Source: Candidatus Woesearchaeota archaeon
GTDB lineage: Archaea; Nanobdellota; Nanobdellia; Woesearchaeales; GW2011-AR9
NCBI GenBank assembly: GCA_016213985.1
Contig: JACRPJ010000027.1
Span: 1-7,311, forward strand
Length of the DNA: 7,311 bases
Reading direction: 5' to 3'
This document shows positions 1 through 5,840 of the stretch, in pieces. Below the pieces are notes generated by a model that was given only the letters and a program-made list of their open reading frames with translations, was not told the DNA's origin and did not search any database. The first letter of the stretch is position 1; each line of letters opens with the position of its first letter. Made by a program: the position numbers and the translations under genes.

Positions 1-239
1 AATATTAAGTAATATATAAATCTTTTGTTGTTCTGGGGGGCATTTTCTCACCGAGTCTTTTTGGGCGAGTTTTTAATTTGGCATTTTCTCTGCCTTAAAC
101 TTTTGCGTTTTTAACTAACACCCCCCAATTCAGCACTTCTCAAGAAATCGCACCGCTACCGCTGTTATGACGAAGGCGACCATTACAGCTGGATTTCTTC
201 CTAAATTTTTATAAAGTAACTTCTCTCTTAAGCTTCAAC
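1..239. other. Upstream non-coding stretch
   Basis: I see no supportable gene here. The stretch is rich in T-tracts (for example 58-62 and 70-74), which in archaea can act as transcription terminators, perhaps for a gene left of the window. GGCATTTTCTC occurs twice, at 39-49 and 80-90. A run of six G (35-40) could pair with a run of six C (121-126), but the match does not extend further. The 10-mer TTAAGTAATA at 5-14 recurs at the predicted start sites of two later genes. The short reading frame starting near 167 is only about 15 codons and is not supported. Confidence 0.5.
206..216 (+). promoter_or_regulatory. TATA box for the antitoxin gene
   Basis: TTTTTATAAAG is centred about 28 nt before the ATG at 240. 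Archaeal transcription usually starts about 26-27 nt after the TATA centre, which would put the start within a few bases of the ATG. No Shine-Dalgarno sequence precedes the ATG, so the vapB mRNA is probably leaderless. This is inferred from spacing alone. Confidence 0.55.
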
Positions 240-434
240 ATGGAAGTTGCCACCAAACAACAACTTAATAATTTGGACATCTATCACAAAAGGATAGAAA
301 TATTAATTGGAGCACGATTCAAAGAAACCGATAAGATTTCTTCGGCTTTAGAAGTTCAAGATAGATTAAGGAAGAAAATAGGCCACTGGCACGGAGCAGA
401 AGAAATAAAAAAATGGCGAATGCAGAGAAATTAG
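240..434 (+). CDS. vapB: VapB-like antitoxin (64 aa)
   Basis: This small, charged, soluble protein lies directly before a PIN-domain toxin gene and overlaps it by 22 bp (toxin ATG at 413), the standard layout of a type II toxin-antitoxin operon. The N-terminal half (residues 1-45) looks helical and rich in K, R, E and Q. The C-terminal end has the pattern W-x-G-A-E-E-I-K-K-W-R-x-x-R (about residues 50-63), like the tails of archaeal VapB proteins, in which an arginine enters the VapC active site to block it. I see no clear AbrB or ribbon-helix-helix DNA-binding domain, so autoregulation is uncertain. The start is the only ATG that fits the TATA spacing. The identity rests mainly on the VapC neighbour and on the tail; it could be another antitoxin class. 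If the toxin is dead, this gene may be an orphan antitoxin. Confidence 0.62.
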   Translation: MEVATKQQLNNLDIYHKRIEILIGARFKETDKISSALEVQDRLRKKIGHWHGAEEIKKWRMQRN

Positions 435-466
435 ATAACACGGTTTTAGATTCTTCGGTGATAATT

Positions 467-516
467 ATAGCAAGCGTATGAAATTATCGTAACTTTATCT
501 AATCTATGCTTGCTAT
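467..516. repeat. Hairpin 1 of the vapC insertion
   Basis: ATAGCAAGC (467-475) is perfectly complementary to GCTTGCTAT (508-516). The stem extends inward through a G-U pair (476/507) and two A-T pairs to give 12 bp at 467-478/505-516. The loop is 26 nt and contains ATTATCGTAA (483-492), which is complementary to part of hairpin 2. Confidence 0.85.
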
Positions 517-521
517 TAGGA

Positions 522-552
522 GACGAATTCGATTACGATAATCTAATTCGTC
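522..552. repeat. Hairpin 2 of the vapC insertion
   Basis: GACGAATT (522-529) pairs perfectly with AATTCGTC (545-552). After a single C/T mismatch, GATTA (531-535) pairs with TAATC (539-543), leaving a 3-nt CGA loop. That is 13 pairs in 31 nt, a strong hairpin for DNA this AT-rich. Confidence 0.88.
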
Positions 553-917
553 GAGTGTAAATGGTTTTCTGAAGAAGAAGATACTGATATTGCTTTAAGC
601 CTTAGAGAGAAGAATATTAATGGAGAACTGATGATTGCGGTTTCCGATTTGTCGTTATATGAAGTGGCCAATGCTTTAAGATATAATCCAACTATCGATG
701 AAGATAATGTTAAAGAAGCAATAGATAGCATTATCGCACTCGGAATTAATATTGTTGTTCCTACCAAAGAAGTCATGGATTTAGCAATTTCATTTGCCAT
801 TAGGTATGATATTACGGTATATGATGCTTACTTTCTTGCTTTAGCTAAAGTGTTAGATTTTACTTGTATCACCGCAGACGAAAAGCTCTATTAAAAAGTA
901 AAAGAATTGAATTTTGT

Positions 918-944
918 AAGGTTGTTGAAGGACCTTTGATTTTT
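918..944 (+). terminator. Possible weak terminator after vapC
   Basis: AAGGT (918-922) can pair with ACCTT (932-936), followed by TTTTT at 940-944. The stem is only 5 bp, and archaeal termination depends mainly on T-tracts. AAGGTTG at 918-924 could alternatively pair with CAACCTT at 952-958, whose end touches the next TATA box, so the role is unclear. Confidence 0.3.
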
Positions 945-956
945 CCCTCCGCAACC

Positions 957-988
957 TTTATATATCTCCACTATTTTTAAGTAATAAA
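957..988 (+). promoter_or_regulatory. Promoter of the first small Cys-rich gene
   Basis: The TATA box TTTATATAT lies at 957-965, preceded by a purine/C-rich BRE-like stretch. A 15-nt block, TTTTTAAGTAATAAA (974-988), spans the predicted start site near 987 and is repeated exactly at the same relative place (5337-5351) before the paralogous gene. This gives a short leader of about 15 nt carrying the SD site GGAGGGG (990-996), 6 nt before the ATG. Confidence 0.7.
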
Positions 989-1002
989 CGGAGGGGTTTA
1001 AC

Positions 1003-1320
1003 ATGGCATTGAATGATTTGATTGGAAATAAGTTCTTTAGGATAGCAGGCACATTAGCTGCTTTAACTGTGCCTTATGTTGTAGGGTGTGAAGGGGATAC
1101 GACGAATGTTTATGAAGGGGATGGCTCTGGGTTGCTGGAAAAAGCGTGTAACTCTACCTGCTCAGATTATGAGTGCGCAAAGATGTATGGTTTTCCCGCC
1201 TCCAAAGAGTGCTATGACGTGTGCATCAATCAGTTTAGTGATTGTGAGAGCGGTACACTTGCAGAATTAGCTCATAATTGTACTTATGGGGAGTATGAGA
1301 AAAGAGAATGCTATGATTAA
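1003..1320 (+). CDS. Small exported eight-cysteine protein, copy 1 (105 aa)
   Basis: I do not recognise a named family. Residues 1-13 are mildly polar with K10 and R13, and residues 14-28 are hydrophobic and end in VVGC (C29). This resembles a lipobox, so the protein may be exported and lipid-anchored at C29; lipoprotein processing in this lineage is not established. An acidic, Gly-rich linker follows (30-45), then a compact domain with eight cysteines at 49, 53, 58, 70, 74, 81, 93 and 103, enough for four disulfides. The core GFPxSxECYDVCxN is shared with the 113-aa protein encoded at 5375-5716; overall identity is roughly 45% by eye. The ATG has a strong SD, GGAGGGG, 6 nt upstream. A giant surface-protein gene follows on the same strand after a repeated intergenic segment. 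The two CX3C pairs recall small Tim proteins, but I see no reason to infer homology. Confidence 0.85.
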   Translation: MALNDLIGNKFFRIAGTLAALTVPYVVGCEGDTTNVYEGDGSGLLEKACNSTCSDYECAKMYGFPASKECYDVCINQFSDCESGTLAELAHNCTYGEYEKRECYD

Positions 1321-1331
1321 ACTTTTTTTAC
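1321..1331 (+). terminator. T-tract terminator of small gene, copy A
   Basis: Seven consecutive T (1323-1329) begin two bases after the TAA. Archaeal RNA polymerase commonly terminates at such tracts without a hairpin. An identical tract follows the paralogous gene at 5719-5725. Confidence 0.5.
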
Positions 1332-1444
1332 TAATGATCTTTGTGACAGTAAGTCAAGTACCAGATAAACTCTCGTAGAAAAATTTACTTTTTGGAAAAT
1401 GAGCCTATTAAAGCGATTTAATTTCTTTTTTCCTTCTCGACAAC

Positions 1445-1454
1445 TTTATAAATA
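1445..1454 (+). promoter_or_regulatory. TATA box of giant gene 1 (leaderless)
   Basis: TTTATAAATA is centred about 29 nt before the ATG at 1479, placing transcription start at or within about 3 nt of the start codon. No SD sequence is present in front of the ATG. The same box and nearly the same spacing occur before the gene at 5876. Confidence 0.7.
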
Positions 1455-1478
1455 AGAGAGATTTAACCTGATTTAGGT

Positions 1479-4400
1479 ATGATAAGTAAAAAAAGAGGGA
1501 TAATGTGGATAGTGGTAGCTGTAGTTATCATTAGTTCATTCTCAGTTATGGCCCAATTAGAATCGATGGAGTTTGTGAATGATGAGGTGCCTTTTGTATA
1601 TGCCGGGTTAATGGTTGGTGATAGTGATGATAAATGCAGTGATGCCAAACCGATTTATATAGATACTTATCCTGCAGATAAAGGGTTCGGAATGAAAAAT
1701 TTGCATCCGGTTGATGCGCCATATCCAAGCTGTACTATGGGGGGATATTTTTCAATATATACAGCCAATGGCATTCATCTCTCTGTCATTGCTGGAGCAA
1801 TTAATGATAATTTAGATACAGATGACTCCTTCCTTTTAAAATGTCCCAACCCAAATGATGATAAAGAAGAATGCCATTGGAATGAACAGTTGAGCGAGCA
1901 AGGCTGTTATTTGTTTGCATTAGAAGAAGATGGAAATGATCCGGATGATTGTGCCGGAACTCTAGTCGAAGCCGGAACTGTATTGGGACATACTCCTCTA
2001 GTTATAATTACTGAAGGAGAAACCCAAACTTCGCCGGCAGAAGGAGAAGAACCAATTAAATCTGCTGCAGTGGGAACACTAATCAACCCCAATGAAGGTC
2101 CAGACGGAGGCGATGCGACTCTTTCTTTATTTAATTGTAATAATGCGCCAGTTCAAACTACTCCGCAAAGATCTTTATTGTGCGGGGATAAAAATATACA
2201 ATATTCTGATAAAAAAGGAAAGCAAGTAACTTCTCCATTAAAAGTGTGGCTAGAATGTAATGCTGAATATGTGAATAAATATGCTTATGCTAATTTGTCT
2301 ACCGGAGAATCAGACGTTTACCAATGCAAGTACTTGCAAAGCCAAGGATATGAATGGATTAATCTTGGGGTATTAAATTGTGATTTAATTAATTGTGATA
2401 ATAATAAAGAAGTATGCGAAAAAGACGGATATAATTGGATGGATGATGCAAAAGAAAATAACTGCTGTGGGGATGACGGGATAGAAGATTTGGATACTGA
2501 AGTTAAGACTAAAGCTGACAATTATCGTTGCCTTATCAGCATTAAAGAGCTAGTGGGCACCCCTTGGGCCAACGCAAAACAATTTGGATGGGGCGCGTTT
2601 GAGGAAACACCTTCAGAAGGAACTTCAGCACAAACGGGCTGTGAAGGAGAGTGGTGCTGGATTCCTGCCATCGGCGATCCTGCGTTCAAGATTTATACCA
2701 TTAAGAAACCAGGAGAAAAGCCTTACGATTTAGTTTCCAACAATGAAAAATGGTTTGGGTGTAAAAGTGGGCAGGAAGGTCCGCTTCCCCCGCCAGCTTT
2801 TAGCCAATCTTGGGCTCAAGCTAATCAATTCTATTGCTATAACGCCGGCGACCAATGGAGCTGGGTGCAATGCTGCGGTTCAGGGACTTGTTTAGAGCAA
2901 GGTGAGCCCAATGGGATAAAAGTCAGAAATCCAGGAGATGGCACCTATACTTTGGCTTCGAATATGAATGACAATAGTATTGAATTCAAAAATAATGGTT
3001 ATGGCGTGTTGTACAATAATGATTACCCTGATTTTACCGGATACGATTTTTTAGAAATGTATATCACGTTTACAGCAGAAAAAGTAATCAAACCCACTAA
3101 AGTTATGGTGGAAGTGCTGGGAGTAGATGACGGCAAGCTGTTTAGCGGAGATGCGTTGAGCTATGTGGTTAATGGCGCCCGTTTAGAACCTGGAAAACAA
3201 ATGCACGTTAAGATTCCGGTCGGAAACTGGGCCAATGTGGAAGGAATGAACATTTATCCCGATCCTATTGGGAATACCCTTACCATTGCTCATGTGCAGT
3301 TGACTAAGAAAGATGGCAATAATCCTATCTGCTCCGGAGAAAAAGAAGCAGGTATCGGCTCGTGGCTGTTTGATTTAGATTCATTTAAAGAAGGCGAACT
3401 CAGCGGAGAGCAAATGTGCACTGCATTAGGTATGACGTGGTTAGGTCCGGTAGAAGAAGAGCAGTATATGTGCTGTGGAGACGACGGGAATGAATATTAT
3501 ATCCCTGAAGAAGAAGTTTATTCCAAAGCTAAAAAACCTTTAGCTTGTTGGAATTCTGAAGGTGTGGAAGAAAATAAACCATTAATGAATGTTGAAGTAG
3601 AATTAAGTTATGGTTTAGGAGAATGGTCTTTATCTTATCCGGAAGAAACGGTGAATGGAAGTGTGGAAATAGTTAAGGAAGTGGAAAATTTAATCGGGCT
3701 GGAAGGGGATTATATCTATAAATGTCCCGATAAGAGCTCCCAAACAGGAGCAAAAGTATGCAGTAATGAATGCACTTCACAGAAAATATTTTCAGGTAAA
3801 CCTGGAATGTGCACTTTAAGTTATATCCCTTATGGAACAACCGAAGCGTTTACCCCTCTTGGCGCAAAAGTCCCGGCAACTTGTGGTGATGCGTTCACTT
3901 CGCCGGCAGGTGTAACCACAACTTTATTCCCCTGCGAAGATGGGCCTTATGTTAATGGAGAGTTAGTTTCTGGAATTGAAACGGTTAAAGAGGAGACCAA
4001 TTCATATGGTCCTTTTTCAGAAAAAGCTACTGTTTTAACTTCCCCTGTAAAGCTGGGAGAATTTACTGTAGCTAAAGAAAGATTTGTTAGTGCTAAGTTT
4101 AAACCAACCGTTGGCAACGTTTATTTAATTAATCCTTTATACCCTGAAGACGAATTAGATAAAATAGATCTGGAGGACTTAGAACGCAACCAAAATACTT
4201 TTTATGTGATGGGAAAGGTTGATGCAATCCAACGAGAATATAATTATAGTTATAAAAAAGAGAATATTACTTTTACTTGTTTCAGCGACACCTGCAGTAT
4301 GCCCCTCAAGGGAAATCCACCGTATGTCATCAAGAATGTGCATCCCGAGAAGTATGATTTATACTATGTGAATAAGGTGGGAAATAAAGAAATACGTTTA

Positions 4401-4844
4401 TTCGTAGATAAAGAAAAGAAGGTTTATTCTCGCGAAGGGTGGCTCGAAGTTAAAAACGTTCCCGCTCAAATTTTGTTTACGGGAAATGCTTTTGTAAGCT
4501 GTGGAAGTGAGGATTATCAATTGGGAGACGCCAATGTGTTAGGTGCGCCATTTTGCAACGTCACTGCAAATTATTTCTGCGCTCCTGAAAAAGGATGGAG
4601 CAAACAGTCCTTGCCCAAGTACATCTTCGATGAAAATAACGTGTTGATGTTAGCTACTCCGGCTACAGAGATAAAAGCTACGGAGAGGAATACATCAACT
4701 TCCGTGATTTATGGCAGGAATTTATTATTGAACCCATGGCTGAGCATGGATAAAAAATTGAAGTTGGGAGAAGAACCTAAAGTTGCGGAAAGTTCTTCTG
4801 AAACAAACAATAATGGGGTGAAAGAAAATGAAGCTGGAAGTTAA
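1479..4844 (+). CDS. Giant Cys-rich exported protein 1 (1121 aa)
   Basis: This is a secreted or surface protein of unknown function. Residues 1-25 form a signal peptide (KKRG, a hydrophobic stretch, then probable cleavage after SVMA). The mature part has 39 cysteines. Two related modules occur: C313-x6-W320 with C329-C330-GDDG and C351, and C647-x6-W654 with C665-C666-GDDG and C690. A degenerate third has C465-C466-GSGTC. Residues about 478-612 look like an all-beta, carbohydrate-binding-type sandwich (inferred from alternating hydrophobic strands). Cysteines thin out after about 820. The tail (1100-1121) is polar, with no C-terminal membrane anchor, so attachment must be by other means. The start fits the leaderless TATA spacing. 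The end overlaps the next gene by 17 bp, implying co-transcription. CCGDD modules recur in DPANN surface proteins as I remember them. Adhesin or envelope component is the best guess. Confidence 0.85.
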   Translation: MISKKRGIMWIVVAVVIISSFSVMAQLESMEFVNDEVPFVYAGLMVGDSDDKCSDAKPIYIDTYPADKGFGMKNLHPVDAPYPSCTMGGYFSIYTANGIHLSVIAGAINDNLDTDDSFLLKCPNPNDDKEECHWNEQLSEQGCYLFALEEDGNDPDDCAGTLVEAGTVLGHTPLVIITEGETQTSPAEGEEPIKSAAVGTLINPNEGPDGGDATLSLFNCNNAPVQTTPQRSLLCGDKNIQYSDKKGKQVTSPLKVWLECNAEYVNKYAYANLSTGESDVYQCKYLQSQGYEWINLGVLNCDLINCDNNKEVCEKDGYNWMDDAKENNCCGDDGIEDLDTEVKTKADNYRCLISIKELVGTPWANAKQFGWGAFEETPSEGTSAQTGCEGEWCWIPAIGDPAFKIYTIKKPGEKPYDLVSNNEKWFGCKSGQEGPLPPPAFSQSWAQANQFYCYNAGDQWSWVQCCGSGTCLEQGEPNGIKVRNPGDGTYTLASNMNDNSIEFKNNGYGVLYNNDYPDFTGYDFLEMYITFTAEKVIKPTKVMVEVLGVDDGKLFSGDALSYVVNGARLEPGKQMHVKIPVGNWANVEGMNIYPDPIGNTLTIAHVQLTKKDGNNPICSGEKEAGIGSWLFDLDSFKEGELSGEQMCTALGMTWLGPVEEEQYMCCGDDGNEYYIPEEEVYSKAKKPLACWNSEGVEENKPLMNVEVELSYGLGEWSLSYPEETVNGSVEIVKEVENLIGLEGDYIYKCPDKSSQTGAKVCSNECTSQKIFSGKPGMCTLSYIPYGTTEAFTPLGAKVPATCGDAFTSPAGVTTTLFPCEDGPYVNGELVSGIETVKEETNSYGPFSEKATVLTSPVKLGEFTVAKERFVSAKFKPTVGNVYLINPLYPEDELDKIDLEDLERNQNTFYVMGKVDAIQREYNYSYKKENITFTCFSDTCSMPLKGNPPYVIKNVHPEKYDLYYVNKVGNKEIRLFVDKEKKVYSREGWLEVKNVPAQILFTGNAFVSCGSEDYQLGDANVLGAPFCNVTANYFCAPEKGWSKQSLPKYIFDENNVLMLATPATEIKATERNTSTSVIYGRNLLLNPWLSMDKKLKLGEEPKVAESSSETNNNGVKENEAGS
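4817..4821 (+). promoter_or_regulatory. Internal SD site for the overlapping membrane protein
   Basis: GGTGA lies 6 nt before ATG 4828, inside the end of the giant gene. The site and the 17-bp overlap support this start and suggest translational coupling. Confidence 0.6.
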
Positions 4845-5244
4845 TATAACAAAAACGCACTTCTGGGTGCTGGTGATTATTGGGATTATGGTATTGGGTG
4901 GGATTGTATTTGCTGTGACTAGCACCACGCCAAATCCGGGGCATAGTTTGGATGAGATAGATTTAGGAGGATTAACTGCGGATAAAAAAGAGAACTGGGA
5001 TGAATTCGTTTTAGCAACGATTAGAGCCAATTTGCAGATTAAAGAAGGGGACTCTAAATCAGACGAAGAAGTAATTTTAACCTGCGACAATTCGAAAAAA
5101 GCGATTGGATGTTCTTTTTATAATACAAAAGACGAAGACTATCCTGATGAGGTTAGGTGTAAAGCTAAGGACGATAAGTGTTACTTTTATCAGGATGTTG
5201 ATGAGTCCTATGATTCTGGGACAAATTATTGCTATTGCATTTAA
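4828..5244 (+). CDS. Single-pass membrane protein with NPGHS motif and six cysteines (138 aa)
   Basis: Residues 1-10 are short and charged, and residues 12-30 are a strong hydrophobic helix (FWVLVIIG and on). The sequence TPNPGHSLDEIDLGG (about 34-48) follows. A transmembrane helix followed by a GHSxxEI/D motif is, as I recall, common in pilin-like or surface proteins of DPANN archaea and CPR bacteria. I cannot assign it to a named pilin family, and no canonical class III signal peptide is clear. The outer domain ends with six cysteines in residues about 86-137, closing with YCYCI. The acidic composition resembles the neighbouring surface proteins. Its gene overlaps the giant gene by 17 bp with its own SD, so the two products are probably made together; this protein could anchor or assemble the giant one, which is inference. 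There is no counterpart before copy 2 within the window. Confidence 0.8.
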   Translation: MKLEVNITKTHFWVLVIIGIMVLGGIVFAVTSTTPNPGHSLDEIDLGGLTADKKENWDEFVLATIRANLQIKEGDSKSDEEVILTCDNSKKAIGCSFYNTKDEDYPDEVRCKAKDDKCYFYQDVDESYDSGTNYCYCI

Positions 5245-5318
5245 GTAATAATTGAATCATAGTGAGGTAAAGACGCGGTGCAAATTACTGTTGGAAAGTG
5301 CACTTTTTCATGGAAAGC
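5245..5318. promoter_or_regulatory. Intergenic stretch with a 12-nt perfect palindrome
   Basis: AAAGTGCACTTT at 5295-5306 is a perfect palindrome about 13 nt upstream of the TATA box at 5319. That position would suit an operator or activator site for a dimeric regulator. The equivalent region before the paralogous gene lacks this palindrome. Confidence 0.35.
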
Positions 5319-5351
5319 TTTATATACTATTTATTCTTTTTAAGTAATAAA
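5319..5351 (+). promoter_or_regulatory. Promoter of the second small Cys-rich gene
   Basis: The TATA box TTTATATA (5319-5326) is followed by TTTTTAAGTAATAAA (5337-5351), identical to 974-988 and covering the predicted start near 5349. The leader of about 26 nt carries the SD site AGGAGGG (5359-5365), 9 nt before the ATG. Confidence 0.7.
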
Positions 5352-5374
5352 TAGATTTAGGAGGGAACTTTAAA

Positions 5375-5716
5375 ATGGCAATAGACGACTTATTGAAAAG
5401 TAAATTTTTAAGAGTAAGTGGGGCGGTAGTAGCGTTGGCTGTTCCGACTTATACTGGTTGTGAGGGAGATAGTAATGATGGTAGCGGTGGGTCAAATAAT
5501 CCTCCCGACGCAATATATGATGTATGTAATAATTTGTGTTCAGATGAGGGGATTAAATGTGGATTAAATTTTGGTTTTCCCAAATCTTCAGAATGTTATG
5601 ATGTATGCTTTAATCGATGGAAAGACTGCTCGCACAAGGATTTGATAAAGTTAAGACAAAGTTGTTATCCCGACGAATACGGTGACCAAGGCGAATTACC
5701 AGCATGTAAAGATTAA
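5375..5716 (+). CDS. Small exported eight-cysteine protein, copy 2 (113 aa)
   Basis: This is a paralogue of the 105-aa protein at 1003-1320. It has the same N-terminus (MAxxDL, K10-F11, R13), a hydrophobic core at 14-28 and TGC at C29 followed by EGD, so the probable lipobox position is preserved exactly. The linker is Gly/Ser/Asn-rich and a few residues longer. The eight later cysteines are at 51, 55, 62, 74, 78, 85, 97 and 111. Spacing matches copy 1 except for two extra residues before the third and four extra before the last. The shared core reads GFPxSxECYDVCxNxxxDC. The SD AGGAGGG supports this start. A T-tract follows the stop at once, and then the second giant gene. Function is unknown; a disulfide-stabilised surface lipoprotein is the most reasonable reading. 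Confidence 0.85.
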   Translation: MAIDDLLKSKFLRVSGAVVALAVPTYTGCEGDSNDGSGGSNNPPDAIYDVCNNLCSDEGIKCGLNFGFPKSSECYDVCFNRWKDCSHKDLIKLRQSCYPDEYGDQGELPACKD

Positions 5717-5727
5717 ACTTTTTTTAC
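5717..5727 (+). terminator. T-tract terminator of small gene, copy B
   Basis: Seven T (5719-5725) directly follow the stop codon, identical to the tract after the first small gene. This is a probable archaeal T-rich terminator. Confidence 0.5.
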
Positions 5728-5840
5728 TAATGATCTTTGTGACAGTAAGTCAAGTACCAGATAAACTCGCGTAAAAAAATTTACTTTTTGGAAAATGAGC
5801 CTATTAAAGTGATTTAATTTCTTTTTTCCTTCTCGACAAC

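Larger units (their letters stand above)
467..558. other. 92-bp twin-hairpin insertion inside vapC
   Basis: The borders are set by the host gene: ATT at 464-466 (Ile18) and AAA at 559-561 (Lys of KWF) are adjacent in a normal VapC. The insertion is 92 bp, not a multiple of three, and has stops in the relevant frames. It consists almost wholly of two consecutive inverted repeats (467-516 and 522-552) plus a 6-nt tail, GAGTGT. No target-site duplication is evident. Two subterminal hairpins without target duplication fit a tiny non-autonomous relative of IS200/IS605 elements, such as the PATE elements described in haloarchaea. However, the left hairpin starts right at the border, closer than in known elements. 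A structured RNA or an archaeal intron are alternatives. I found no convincing bulge-helix-bulge splice motif and no second copy in the window. Confidence 0.7.
413..894 (+). pseudogene. vapC: VapC PIN-domain toxin, split by a 92-bp insertion
   Basis: Reading from ATG 413 gives residues 1-18 ending VLDSSVII, the usual first beta strand of VapC with the first catalytic Asp (D13). A TGA at 479-481 then ends the frame. The protein resumes in another frame at 559 with KWFSEEED, the normal continuation of VapC, and runs to the TAA at 892-894. Joining 413-466 to 559-891 gives 129 aa, the typical family length. The PIN residues are all present: Asp in VLDSS, Glu in LYEVANAL, Asp in VYDAYFLALA and Asp in ITADEKL. 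VapC proteins are Mg-dependent ribonucleases that cleave tRNA or rRNA and inhibit translation. Apart from the insertion the gene is undamaged, so the break is either recent or removed at RNA level. Restart at ATG 631 (GGAG at 622-625) would give an 87-aa piece lacking D13 and probably inactive. Confidence 0.85.
1315..1454 (+). repeat. Conserved intergenic repeat, copy A
   Basis: This 140-bp segment matches 5711-5850 with only three differences (1373 T/G, 1378 G/A, 1414 C/T). Identity starts exactly at the GAT-TAA end of the small gene and fades just after the TATA box. It contains a seven-T tract right after the stop codon (1323-1329), a short TGAC/GTCA dyad (1344-1356), a second T-tract (1426-1431) and the TATA box of the next gene. 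The flanking small genes are much more diverged than this segment. Confidence 0.95.

Noticed and set aside
35..126. Large hairpin formed by the G6 and C6 runs
   Set aside because: Pairing does not extend past the homopolymer runs and the intervening 80 nt has no supporting stem.
449..564. Target-site duplication flanking the vapC insertion
   Set aside because: The left flank TCGGTGATAATT and right flank TCGAGTGTAAAT are only loosely similar, and the true borders fixed by the protein leave no exact duplicate.
455..570. Archaeal bulge-helix-bulge intron at the vapC insertion borders
   Set aside because: I could not form the required 3-nt bulges around a 4-bp helix at 466/467 and 558/559. The idea remains open but has no direct support.
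543..800. 85-codon minus-strand frame over vapC
   Set aside because: It is antisense to a clear PIN-domain coding sequence; its hydrophobic translation is a by-product of that sequence.
1147..1224. Homology of the twin CX3C pattern to small Tim chaperones
   Set aside because: Two CX3C pairs about 16-18 residues apart look similar, but there are extra cysteines, an export signal and no other sequence match. Convergence is more likely.
1088..1270. 60-codon plus-strand frame inside the first small gene
   Set aside because: It is out of frame with the conserved eight-Cys protein and has no counterpart in the paralogue.
1315..1454. C/D-box sRNA in the intergenic repeat
   Set aside because: AATGATC near 1333 only partly matches a C box, and no properly placed D box or C'/D' pair is present.
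4725..5090. 121-codon open frame on the minus strand
   Set aside because: It lies wholly antisense to the giant gene and the 138-aa gene, has a low-complexity Ser/Pro/Phe-rich translation and no promoter or SD signal.
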